DNA from: Plectrocnemia conspersa
Lineage: Eukaryota; Arthropoda; Insecta; Trichoptera; Polycentropodidae
Length of the DNA: 64,000 nt
NCBI GenBank assembly: GCA_009617715.1
Contig: VTFK01000586.1
Coordinates: 1-64,000, forward strand
Direction: 5' to 3'
Positions 49,690-61,200 of this stretch are shown one piece after another. Under the pieces are notes generated by a model. The model saw nothing but the letters and a program-made list of their open reading frames with translations. It did no database searches and was not told the DNA's origin. Within the stretch, counting starts at the first letter, position 1. Every line of letters begins with the position of its first letter. A program made the translations under genes and the position numbers.

Positions 49690-50190
49690 GTAAAAAAGTT
49701 ATTATAATATTTTAATATCTAATAAAAACCATTTTTGCCCTCTACTTTTGTTCTAAGATTTTTTGAACGAGTTAGAATTTAAAATTAAAAAAAAAATTTT
49801 TTTTTTACAATTTTAATTTTATTTTTATTTACATATATAAAAGTGTTTTTATGAAAATACAAATTTTCCTTTTTTATTAATCGCCATTTTGTTTCAAAAT
49901 GGCGGATCAGGCTAGAGTTTTACAAGATCTATTTTTAGAATACGTTTCATGTTTATATAAATAAATCTATAGCAGTTATCGTATTTTTTATGTTTTAAAT
50001 AGCCGCCATTTTGATATAATAACGTGGGTTAGGCTATCAAAAAACTTATCTAAGATATTCAAAAGCTTTATGTCAATATGATTAAAACTACGACAGTATT
50101 TTATATTTTAAAAACCCTACCCAAATGACAAAACAATGTGAAAAAATCATTTTTTAATTTTCATTTCATTTTAATTTCTATTTTAAAACG
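49690..50190. repeat. Relative of the 14.4-15.4 kb repeat cluster
   Basis: 'ttttaatatctaataaaaacc' followed by 'ttgccctctacttttg' resembles 14505-14560, and 'acttatctaagatatt ... attaaaactacgacag' resembles the complement of parts of 14640-15070. The order is only partly kept. Confidence 0.4.
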
Positions 50191-50585
50191 TTTTTTACCA
50201 CTTTACTTTTTCTTCTTACGTTAGTAATTAGGATTGAAGTTCTCTTTTGTGTCAATCAATATATTTTTAATTAGCCCAAAGGCGCTGAAGAAGTATGTTT
50301 TTCGGCCATCTCGCGACACTCAATAGCATAAGAAAATAATCTTGCTGCGTTTCTCCGCAGATACACAGCGGGTCCTTGGCTATATTAAGCCTGTACAGAT
50401 ATTCCCTAAAGGTATCATGTCTTATCAAAAAACTTCATGGTTCCCGGATCGCACTCCATCCGTTTGTGGTTCAATCTTCAAGCGATTGAAGAAAATAATA
50501 ATTTTATGCTGGCAATCTAACTTGAATGCAATCACTTGAAACGCTGCACTGGATATTGTGCGATATTTGCAAGGACTATCATCGC

Positions 50586-50872
50586 AGTTCTGTCAGTGGC
50601 GTAGCTATGGTGGGGCGGAGGGGGCGGGCCGCCCCGGGCGGCACTTGCTTGGGGGCGGCATATTCGCGATGGAATCGTCTAGTGTGGTTCTTAACCCTGA
50701 ATATACTAAAATTTATGTAAATCTACGAATAGTAAGTGCTTAACAACAATCAATTTAATATTTTTGAAAATGCTGATTTTATGACTCTGCAAAAAATGTA
50801 TGGGGGGGGGGGACGGCAATTTTAAGGATTGCCCCAGGCGGCACATACCCTAGCTACGCCACTGAGTTCTGT
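50586..50872. mobile_element. Complete MITE, CAGTGGCGTAGCTA ends, perfect 8-bp duplication
   Basis: The element 50594-50864 (271 bp) begins CAGTGGCGTAGCTA and ends TAGCTACGCCACTG, an exact 14-bp inverted terminal repeat. It is flanked by agttctgt at 50586-50593 and 50865-50872. The interior has G-rich tracts and 'gccccgggcggcac'. The 8-bp duplication and CAG ends point to the hAT superfamily. The perfect duplication implies a fairly recent insertion compared with its neighbours. Confidence 0.95.
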
Positions 50873-51359
50873 CCTTGCAAATCATTACAATACGAATCTG
50901 CGGATTAACCGATCGTTCACACTACAACATGTATGATTTTATAAGAAGAATCGATTCATATTGATTTATTTGTGTATTACTTACTTACTTTGAATTATTC
51001 TATAATGCAATGAATTTCATGTAGTGATTTTTGTTAGAATAGTTAACCCTTCGTTTTATGGTATTGCAAAGTTATATGATTTTATTTTTATATGGCTTCA
51101 TAAATTCCTTATGTTCATAATGTTGCATATACTGTTTGTACTGAAATAGTTTGAATTTTATTTTTCCTTATTATATAGAGTAATACTTAATATTTAATAT
51201 TTTATTCGACGATAAAAAAAAATATAAAATGAAGGGTTAATAATTATAAATATTTTTTAATTACTAATTATTAATTTTAACTTTTTAAAATTGGATACGT
51301 TCAGTGATCAGTGTAATTATTAGCAATGTGACCTTAATTATTCACATCTGTGTATTTGC

Positions 51360-51800
51360 GAAAGCTCGTTTACTGCAACCGGTATGTCGGTCGGTGTCTA
51401 CCTCCAAGGCGTGGCCTCGCTAACATCAGCCCCCAAGTGGCGGGTATTGATCGCAAGCGGCGGCCTTCACAAACAGCCCCATAGAGTCCTGTTCGCCTGG
51501 TAGATTCCCGCGTTGTTCGCTCCCGGTTACTTTGTTGCCCCTTCTGTCGCGCTCTCGCTCTTACCCGTAGTGCCTTTTCGCTCCCCATCGGCTCGCTCCG
51601 CCTATCGTTTCTCAGTTTGTTTATTTTTTATGCCAGTTTATTTGACGCTTGTGCAGATACATTTTTTCGATTTTCTATTATTTTTTCTTTCTACTAATGC
51701 TACTATAGAAAATAGAACGCGCGATGACATCATCCCGAGATTCCCGAGCGTGGACAAATATTTTTACGGAGCAATATTGCGTGGCTAGAAAAAATACACA
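51360..51800. other. GC-rich island in intron 1
   Basis: CpG-rich, with overlapping frames (51588-51370 -, 51513-51788 +) that lack recognisable domains. No gene call. Confidence 0.35.
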
Positions 51801-51835
51801 CGGCTGCGAAGTCGAAAGCAATTATAGGTCATGAT

Positions 51836-52400
51836 AGGGACTGCAATAATACCGGGATTTCCGGTATTGAAAATTCCGGTATTAACATTATTATTATTTT
51901 AAATAATTGGTAATAAAACAATAAAAATGCTTTCATCCAGCACCGGTAATTACGTTTTGTAGAAATTTGTGACTTGTAGATTTTGAATTGTTTATTTATT
52001 ACTTTACAATTAAATTACAACTTTACCTAGTTGTAATGTTTAGTATTTTGTAAAAAAATGTTTAGTTAATTGAGCTGCTGCAGTAGTATTTTTATTGAAA
52101 TATAGTTACGTTTACATGTTATTACATAATGAATGTTCGGTGAACGGTGCACGAGGCAGCACCGGCCGTTGCTTATCCGTCAAAGTTTGCTAAGAGAATG
52201 TGCCGCCGTCACGTCAGTGTTACTATAGTGCCGCCAAATTTTAGCCATAATAAAACCTATATAAATGAGCCACCAGTATCCTTAAAGTATGTTTAGTCAG
52301 CTTATCTGATAGATATCCATTCATTCAATGTTAAACTAAATGCTAAAACGGGCTTGCAAATTTTGCAAAAAAATTAAGGATTCAAGAGTCGAAACACTTT
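51836..52400 (+). mobile_element. Possible hAT remnant with 'accggtatt' end
   Basis: 'tagggactgcaataatacc' and repeated 'ccggtatt' motifs at 51836-51890 resemble ends of some hAT elements. At about 52345 the + strand reads RACKFCKKIKDSRVET, with a CxxC pair like a BED-type zinc finger start. The evidence is weak and there is no target duplication. Confidence 0.25.
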
Positions 52401-52904
52401 CTTTGAGAATATTGAATGAAGGTGTAGCAACTATTGTGGTCTTTATGTTTTTTAAAAATATAATTAACAAGCAGGTAAAATTAGGCTTAAATTGCCGACA
52501 TTTATGACCAATCAACTAATTATGCGTCTGACTATTTATGAATATTTCGTGTTTCAAACAATAAGAAGCGTTTAAACAATCTTCCTTACATTCAGGTACT
52601 TCTAAAAATACTTTATATGCTGATCTTTTATTGTGTTATCTACGAGAACCAATAAAAATCAAGGAGACGATGTGTGTAACAACCTTTTTGTCCCATTTAT
52701 TTCTTCACTTTCATTCGCTCATCAATATAACTATAACTAACATTGTCGAAAAAATATTTTTTAAAATGTACGCGGAAAATTTATCATCTTTTGGAACAAT
52801 AAGTCTGTGAAAATATCGTCTTTCATGTACCGCTTTTGGATGCCTCCTAAGTCTTTATATCGGGGGTCAGTCAGTAGTCAATTTTTTATTATTTTCACTT
52901 CATT

Positions 52905-53640
52905 AAGTTTCATAGTATTTCATTAAATGACATGCATTTTTCTGGGCAAATTCAAGGGGGTCTTTGTGTAGAATCCACGTCAAAAGCAATAAAAGCGTGC
53001 CGTCGCCATCGCAGTAGAAACGCTCGATTATCAAGCGTTCATATTAAGACTTTTTACAGCAATATTACGACTTACAATAAGTGATAATCGATTAAAGCAT
53101 ATCTAAACCAAATTTTGACCAATAGGAGAGCGCAAAAATAATTATCTCTTCTCAGAAGCCAAAATCCACGTCAAAAGCAATAAAATCGTTTCGACGCCCT
53201 CACATCGGGAACGCTCGTTATCGAGCGTTTTTACCCACGACACGATTTTATTGCTTTTGACGTGAATTTTTGACTTCTGAGAAGTGATAATTGTTACCTG
53301 CAAACCTCTAAAAACACTCTTTATTTCATTAAATGACATGCATTTTTTTGGCCAAATTCAACGGAGTTTAGAATTCATGTCAAAGGCAATAAAATCGTGA
53401 CGTCGCCTTCGTAGTAGAAACGCTCGGTTCTCTAGTGTTCATATTTAAGATTTTTTATATCAATATTACGACTTATAATATGTGAGAATCACTAAACCGA
53501 ATTTTGACCAATAGGAGAGCGCAAAAAACAATTATTCCTTCTCAGAAGTAAAAAATCCACGCCAAAATTAATAAAATCGTTCCGTCGCCGTTGCAGTGGA
53601 AACGCTTGTTACCAAGCGTTCCCACTGCAACTATTGGCCT
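52905..53640. repeat. Two module A-end/module P units next to exon 2
   Basis: Unit 1: A end ('taaatgacatgcatttttct', 'caaattcaaggggg') at 52910-52965, then P 52975-53295 with its palindrome centre near 53221 ('gaacgctcgttatcgagcg'). Unit 2: A end at 53320-53365, then P to about 53635, broken near its centre. The last unit stops about 145 bp before the exon 2 acceptor. Confidence 0.8.
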
Positions 53641-53782
53641 ACTGGGCTCCGATCCAAAATGCCAAATATTAACCAAAACCTAAATTAATGATTAATTATT
53701 AATATTTAGTACTAAGGATATGCACCGAAACAATAGCTAGAATACTTTAAGATAATTAGTGTGTGTGTATTATTTCTTTCAG

Positions 53783-56700
53783 ATATACTTTTGTGTGGAA
53801 GAGCTACTGCAGTTTCTTCTCGTTGGCAATGCAGCGATGGAGTGGAGAATCCAACTTCGCGCAAAGACACGAGCGTCCAACTAGAAAAGCTTCGGAACGA
53901 GATGCGACAACCAATGTCTGTGCTAGGTGCACCCCTAGACGCTTACATCGTACCGTCTTATGACGAGCACCAAGTACGCTTTTTTCAATAAGTACTTGAG
54001 TACTTTTGCCAAATTTCAACATCATTCCTAATACAATTTGTGTATTCGATCATATTCAAAACAACTTAAAATGAAAGCTTTTTGCAGAGCGAAATACCAA
54101 GCTTGAGGGACAGGAGACTGCAGTACATCAGTGGATTTAGCGGTAGCGAAGGCTTAGCTGCAATTACTTTAACCGCAGCGGTGTTATGGACAGACGCGAG
54201 ATATAGACATCAGGCTGACATGGAATTATCTTGCTCGTGGCTTTTGATGAAGCAGGAAGACCCTTCTACGCCTTCTTTGCCTCAGTGGCTGGGGGTAATT
54301 AATGAACATATTGCACATATTGGACGATAGCATAATAATATGAAAATAAAATTATTTTCAGAGCCAACTACCTAAGGGTTCAAGGGTAGGAGCCGATCCA
54401 AGGTTAGTGCCGCATCATCTATGGGAACAATGGGAGCAGGTTTTGGACAACGTGGGAATTCATTTGGCTCAAGTACCAAACAATTTAGTAGATTTAATCT
54501 GGAACCAAGACAATCGTCCGCCAGCATCGAAAGTCGCAATTTATGTACATCATAAAGAATTCTCTGGTACGAATTAACGCTTGTATTATATAAGTGACGT
54601 GCTTATTAATAAAAATGTTTTAGGAAAGCTTTGGCAGACCAAACTAGAAGAACTCAGAAAACTGTTGAGAGATTACAGAATTGACGCAATGGTAGTCACA
54701 GCTTTGGATGAAATCGCTTGGCTTTTGAACATTAGAGGGAAAGATTTAGTCTATACTCCTGTGACAAAATGTTATCTTATAATAGCGCAAGATCAGTTGC
54801 ATTTATATATAGATTCCAATAAAGTGTCATTAGAAGCAAAACGAAACCTACAAGCGGACTCTTGCTTCAACCCAAACTGTACAAGGTTTGTTTCTACATT
54901 AATTTTAAACATATATATATATGAATAGTTATTACTGTATTATATTTCAGATTACATACGTATGAAAATATTTGGAGCGATTTACGTACTTATTCACAAG
55001 TGTGGCGCACCGTTCTACTTCCGGCTGTCTTTTCGTTTTCACTTGGCGTCAGCGAAGCAATTTATACTTCAGTGGCAGAAGAGAAACGGGTTTATAAACC
55101 GTCGCCAATCATTAACATGAAAGCGAAAAAAAATCCTACAGAAATTGCGGGAATGCGTAAAGCTCACATAAGAGATGGTGCCGCTATGTGCGACGTCTTA
55201 TCGTATATTGAAGAAAGAGTAAGTAGCTTTAAATAACTTCCAAATAATATTCTCCTTCTCCATCAAAGTTCTAACTTCTTTAGGTACATTTTACCTCAAG
55301 ACATTCGTCGATAGTAAAATTGACCATTGAAATGCTCATCTCATATGACATAATTTCCTTGTCTCTTCAACATTAGTTTGACACAAAACTGGTCTAAGAC
55401 ACACTTTTCATTTAAAGCCTTTAGATCCAGAATATTGTGACCATTTCCTCTTTAGTTGTTGATTACTAGATTGACAGTATTATCGATGCAGATATGATAT
55501 ATTTTTATAAGCTCCTTCCAAATACAGTATTATCTTACACAGTTACAGGTTTGCATCAATATATGAAATAAATAAATCATTCCTAATGGGTAATGAAATT
55601 TATACTTATCACCGTTCTTTTCTTTAGATGAATATAGGCGATGTTTGGACAGAAGCGAAAGTAGTCGATGAAGTTGATCGTACCAGAAAATCCCAAGAAA
55701 ATAACAAAGGTCTATCGTTTGCAACTATAGCGGGCTACGGACCAAACAGTGCATTGCCTCATTACCAACCGACAAAAGCAACGAGCAGTGTGATTTATAA
55801 AAATTCTACGTTGGTTCTTGATTCTGGTGGTCAATATTTGGGTAAAGATCATATTCAAATTGTAATTTATAAAAAATGTATTGTGAACTCTGAATTATAT
55901 TTAAATAGATGGCACGACTGACGTAACCAGAACTTTCCATTTTGGAAAACCATCATTAGAACAAAAAAAAGCTTACACTTTGGTACTGATGGCCTCGATA
56001 GATCTAGCATCTATGGTGTTTCCGACTGATTTAAATATGAACGATATTGACGTAAGAGCAAGAACGATCTTATGGCAAAATCATAAGGATTATATGCACA
56101 GTACTGGACATGGAATCGGTTCATTTTTACAAGCTCATGAATGTATGTATAGTATTATATTAAATAAATTTATAATAGTAATTGTTATGACACAAATATT
56201 CTAGCACCTATACAAATTGCATATGGCGATAAGCGCGGTGGTGCAACTTTCAAACCTGGTTATTTCTTTTCTAACGGTAAATATTAAAATGAAAATATTT
56301 GTATAAACTTTTTTGATACTGTAATCTAAACAATTTTCAATCAGAGCCTGGTTATTACGAAGAAGGAAATTTTGGTGTACGTTTAGAGAACATATTGGAA
56401 GTTGTAGAAGCTTTCGGAGGGCAACCGGACGGAGACGGAAATACTTATTTGACTTTCAAAGATGCTACACTCATTCCATATGAACCAAAACTGATTGATG
56501 TTAACATGCTTACTCTTTACCAGGTACGTAGTTCATAATAAATTGATACATATTAATTTCACGTACTGATTAAAATATTATTTCAGAGACAATGGTTGAA
56601 TGAATACTATATTAGAATAAGAGAAAACGTCGGAGCCGAACTAAAGAAACAGATGAAGATGAACGTCTTCTATTGGATGATGAACAAAACCGTTTTAATA

Positions 56701-56808
56701 CCGGAATACGGTTTAGTAAACAGTGGCTATGATTCAAAACATGAAAAAGGAATATGTCTAGTAATTATACTATCGATTGCTATTATTTATCTAAGAAATT
56801 TAATTTAA
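53783..56808 (+). CDS. Xaa-Pro aminopeptidase (M24B, XPNPEP2-like), exons 2-11
   Basis: This metallopeptidase removes the N-terminal residue before proline. Exons: 53783-53973, 54088-54294, 54362-54566, 54624-54885, 54951-55218, 55628-55841, 55909-56142, 56205-56276, 56345-56523, 56587-56808, all GT-AG with matching phases. With exon 1 at 12699-12738 the protein is 697 residues. The order is: signal peptide (1-23), N-terminal creatinase-like domains ([20 protein letters not shown]), then the M24 catalytic domain. Metal ligands are present: LDSGG Asp 456, GTTDVTRT Asp 467, STGHGIG His 530, [12 protein letters not shown]lu 565, VRLEN Glu 579. Proton-shuttle His 436 is in ALPHY. The C-terminus [11 protein letters not shown] followed by ~18 hydrophobic residues suggests a GPI or membrane anchor, as in XPNPEP2. 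Slightly unusual: HESP replaces HEGP. Confidence 0.94.
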
Positions 56809-58271
56809 AACAAAGCTTTATTTGTATGAAGTTGTATACAATCCTGTATTATAAGCATTCCAATTGTGTAAAATAACTGCCATAATTTACTTATAAAGTA
56901 TAAGAAAACTTATAAAACAATACCAATAGTACAATGATTGATTAACAATTTTTTATCATTCCAATTAATACCATTTATGATGCACAATAAAAAAGTACGA
57001 TCAACATTTTTTTATGAATTCAGTTTATTAGTTAGTTACATATCAGTTTGTCTGTGATTTAACTCCCAATGAGTAATTTATTTATTTTAGCGTGTTAAAA
57101 ATATCTAATATAAAATGACTGATGCTTATTTATTAGAATAATAGGACCGCGACTTTATCTCAGCTTAATTCTACTTAAAATTAAATAATACACCGTGGTA
57201 ATAAAACACAAATGCACAACATGTTTTTGATAGATTTTTATTCAATAAAGCTCATTAAACGTGAAATCTATTATAAATATATGCAAGTGCCTCTCTGGTT
57301 ATGTAAACATTATAATCATATCTCGTTTATATACTTAAGATATATTAATGGAAAACAAATATATACATAACAACAACATACTTAAGAAAATGAAGATTGA
57401 TTTATTTGCGAAAATAACATTAACGGAAGTTATAAATATAGGTAAGGTATTCAAATAAGTAGTTTTTATTCGTCAAAAGTGATGGCCTGTATGATTTCAC
57501 TTTATTGTCAATATCAGTCAATATTAGAAGAAAATAAAAATACTTTTGACATAAATAACATTTAACATATAATATATTGAACGTATTCAATTAAATCAAT
57601 AAAATATATTTAAAGCTATTGAAGTTTTATTAATTACACTATTTTAATTATTTAATTTCTAGAAATATAAATACATATGTTGAAAAGTGACCAAATCACA
57701 TTTTGGATATTGTTATAAACATAACAGCTTAATAAATAAAAAATAAGTAAATATATAATGTATATTTATTTTTAACATATTCTATGTTAATTAGAATGGA
57801 ACTCGATTAAATTTAAAATAGTACTATTGAATGTATATAGAGAGAAAAACATAAGTATTAAACATTTTATCGACTGTCGATATTAGTGATTTTTAAATAT
57901 TAACATCTAAATTTATGTGTGTATATATACATATATTTTCTTTAACACAGACACACATCACTAAAGTATACTCGTACATGTAATACTATATAAACAATTT
58001 TCCAAGGCAATATTTTTGGTCATAAAGCTGTGCATACTAAATAAATTCACTCTTAAGCTCAAAAATATCTCATACATATTTATGTATAATCGAATTTTGT
58101 TAAAAAAATATTTACTTTTATTTGATAAACACACATCGATTATTACAACTAATATGAATTTTGTTAGCCGTCGACAATAACACAAATTTTAAACATATTA
58201 GTTGAATTAATACTAAGCTGTAATTTAATATTTTCATCAGTACTCATATTTTCAATGTATAGTAAAAATAC
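56809..58271. terminator. Convergent 3' ends of the two genes
   Basis: AATAAA on the + strand at 56986-56991 is a good polyadenylation signal for the aminopeptidase mRNA; another lies near 57244. For the opposite gene, TTTATT (AATAAA on -) occurs near 57236. The interval is AT-rich with no coding signal. If the distal sites are used, the two 3' UTRs would overlap. Confidence 0.5.
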
Positions 58272-61200
58272 CTATCTTCGTAAATCAATAACCTCCATTG
58301 AAGCATATTCGTCAATTTTTGTATGCGAGACATCCTGAAAATAAATTCATAATGACAATCATTAATAAGTTTATTTGTGAATATTGTATTTTACAAACCT
58401 TAAAACAGAGGCGGATCACTTGGATGAGGATGAAAGCCCGTCTGATTGCAGTTACCGATGAAAGACATACCATAGTGAGTTGTGAGACCGAAGAATTTTG
58501 TTCTAGAATATGGCAATACAATTATTAATATGTATAACTAATCATAACACAAAAATTAAATTAAATAATACAAACTCATTATATTTCGGTGCACAAACGA
58601 TAGCAATCGCTTCTGGCATCATGAGCTGATAAGATCGCTGCGTATGAAGATCGACAGAAGACAAAAATGCCGTTTGAGTAGGATGAGTCTAAAGATATTA
58701 CAAAATTTCAATAAAATAACAAGCAACTCCGATAAATACAAATGTTTCATGCACTTACATGGATCCACCCTAAAGTGATAAGATTGTGCTGATCTTGATA
58801 GTAAAATATATCTTCTTCGTTTCTTGTCGTACAAGAATCTGATGTACCACTTTGTTTAGGCAGTATCATATGCGTAATTAATAACTGATTTCTTTCCTGA
58901 AGAGAGTGATTATTTAAATAAACAATAATGAAAATGTACAAAAAGGACTTACTAGTTTTCCAGCTAGAATTCCACACGTTTCTATGTTAGATTTGGTATT
59001 AGACGCCGATAACTTTATAAATTTATCCATTAACATTGACGGAACAACTATGGTTCGAAGAGAAGATCCTCCACCCAGCAACGAACCTGAGAGTTGATCC
59101 ATTGAAGTGTCATTCGCTGGCCTAAAATTTTGATATAATAATGAATTTAATATAATTAAAGAGTGCTTTAATAAATAATATCATACTGCTTCGGTTTGGA
59201 TTGTCGAATAATCGGCGGAGCTGGATCATAATGCTCCGGCGGGGCTCTATTTGGTTCTGTAGCAAAATCGTCTGGATACAAAACATCTTGCATATTTGCA
59301 GGAGTCACCGGAGTCCACAATGTCTATACAAATATAAAAAAATGATATATGTATATATATATATATATATTATACTATTGCTCAAAATTTTAAAACGGAA
59401 ATACATAATAAAGTTCAATGAAATGTACACCTGTCTTTTTAAAAAAATAGATTTATAAAAATTTAGGTAGATAATAGAGGAAGATATATAGTCCTAATAT
59501 ATGTTTAATCACTATTCCACAGCGTCAAAGTCAAAGAAACAATAATTATTATTAACCAGAATCGTTTGCAAAATAAAATAGGTAAAATTCATAAGAAATG
59601 TATCTCATATAATCACTCAAGTTCTATAGTGTCTTTTTACATTAGTGATACTATATCTGAATCTATAGAAAAGGCTCTGAATATTTGTATAAGAGATCAT
59701 ACTAAAAAAAAGACCTTTTAATAATGAGAGGGGTGATGAAATTTTTACCAAAATATAAGTAAATAAATGAACTATTTAAAGCTGATGAGACTGGACTATA
59801 CTGAGAGAAAATGCCTACCAGAACATATTTAGGTAAAGCTGAAAAAACTGCTAGTGTGTTTAAGACGTTTTTATTATTAATGCACATGGTGATTAAAGAA
59901 TTCGCTTATATCTAAGTATATTAAGCTCACTGTAAAATGGTTTTCAAAATTTGGATTACCATGATATTGAGAAATCAGAGACAATTTTATTAACTCAGTC
60001 TATCAGAGATTACGAAGAACCAGATCTCTTTATTGCTATGAAAGTGTAATTAGGAAATTTCTTGTACACAATTACAATTGCTTATCAATATATAAATATT
60101 AATATTTTAAATCATAACTTTAAGAAAGTAAAAATTTGTTATATATATGAATTGAATGTATGTTTATTAACATTTTAAACAAATATTTTATTAAGGTTTC
60201 CAATGCAGATCTAAAACATAAACACATATATTTATCTTCCTAAGAATAATGTTTGACTGAAGGGTATGGTATATTTATCAGCATAACATATATTATCATT
60301 ACACAAAGACTACTTTAAGCCAAATAAGTACTAACTTAAAAAGTGAAGTTGAATCAAAACTGACAGTTAAGTAAGTATAAAGATGATTTTTTATGACGTT
60401 TCCAACATAATATTGCCAACAGATTTGCAGATTACTTTAAACTTATATTTGACATTGCAAATGATTGTAACTTCTTGAACCTCTATATTTCATTTTTAAT
60501 CTTTCTTTGTAGAATTCAGTAATCACAGGTGTTTGGAATATATAGTAAGATGATTCAAAATAACTACAGACCTATAGCTATATTGTCGGCACTAGCTAAA
60601 TTATTTGATATATTTTTAATCATTGTAACCAACGCCTGGCGCAAATGAAAATTGCACAGTATAAATATCAAACACCAAAAATTCTGATCATAGATGATTA
60701 ATATACACATACATATATGAAAATTTAAGAATACGTCAATATATAGAAAAATAATATCAGATATTAATATGATTTTAATGTAAAAATATCATGTTTTAAA
60801 AATATTTTACAATTATATTAGTAATTTACCTAGGTTTAGATTCACTTAAATTTCCTATAATTACACAACTATTTACTTAAAAATGGAGAAAAATATTAAG
60901 CAGATGGAATTAAAAGTAAAATATATTTGACAATCAAATGTCCAGAATTTTTGCGTTTGCATAATAATCTGGTCACCATCCTTGTTTGTAATAACACCAA
61001 ATAAATGCCAAAGTTGATTGTTGTTGATCTCATAATGCTCGAAAGGTAAAGTAATTTTGTAAAAAGTAAAACGGTGTGTTACAGCATGAACCGATTAATC
61101 CGTGACAAGAGTAGTATTAAGAAATATAACATAGCAGGCAAATAAAGTGAACCAATCAATTTTCCAACGACCTATTGAGGTTCATTCATAACTACTTGGA

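Larger units (their letters stand above)
12739..53782 (+). other. ~41-kb first intron of the aminopeptidase gene
   Basis: The proposed intron runs from gtaagt at 12739 to 'tttctttcag' ending at 53782. Within it I find no complete host gene. It holds remnants of mariner (2-3), piggyBac-like, hAT (several), Tigger-like and jockey-like elements, short non-autonomous elements, copies of the A/P repeat, microsatellites and seven GC-rich islands, listed separately. Stretches with nothing recognised include about 12920-14360, 15620-17200, 19750-20980, 21130-25400, 34100-36280, 41160-42500 and 52100-52900; these are AT-rich and unique-looking. All other introns of this gene are under 500 bp, so this one is exceptional. 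Confidence 0.65.
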
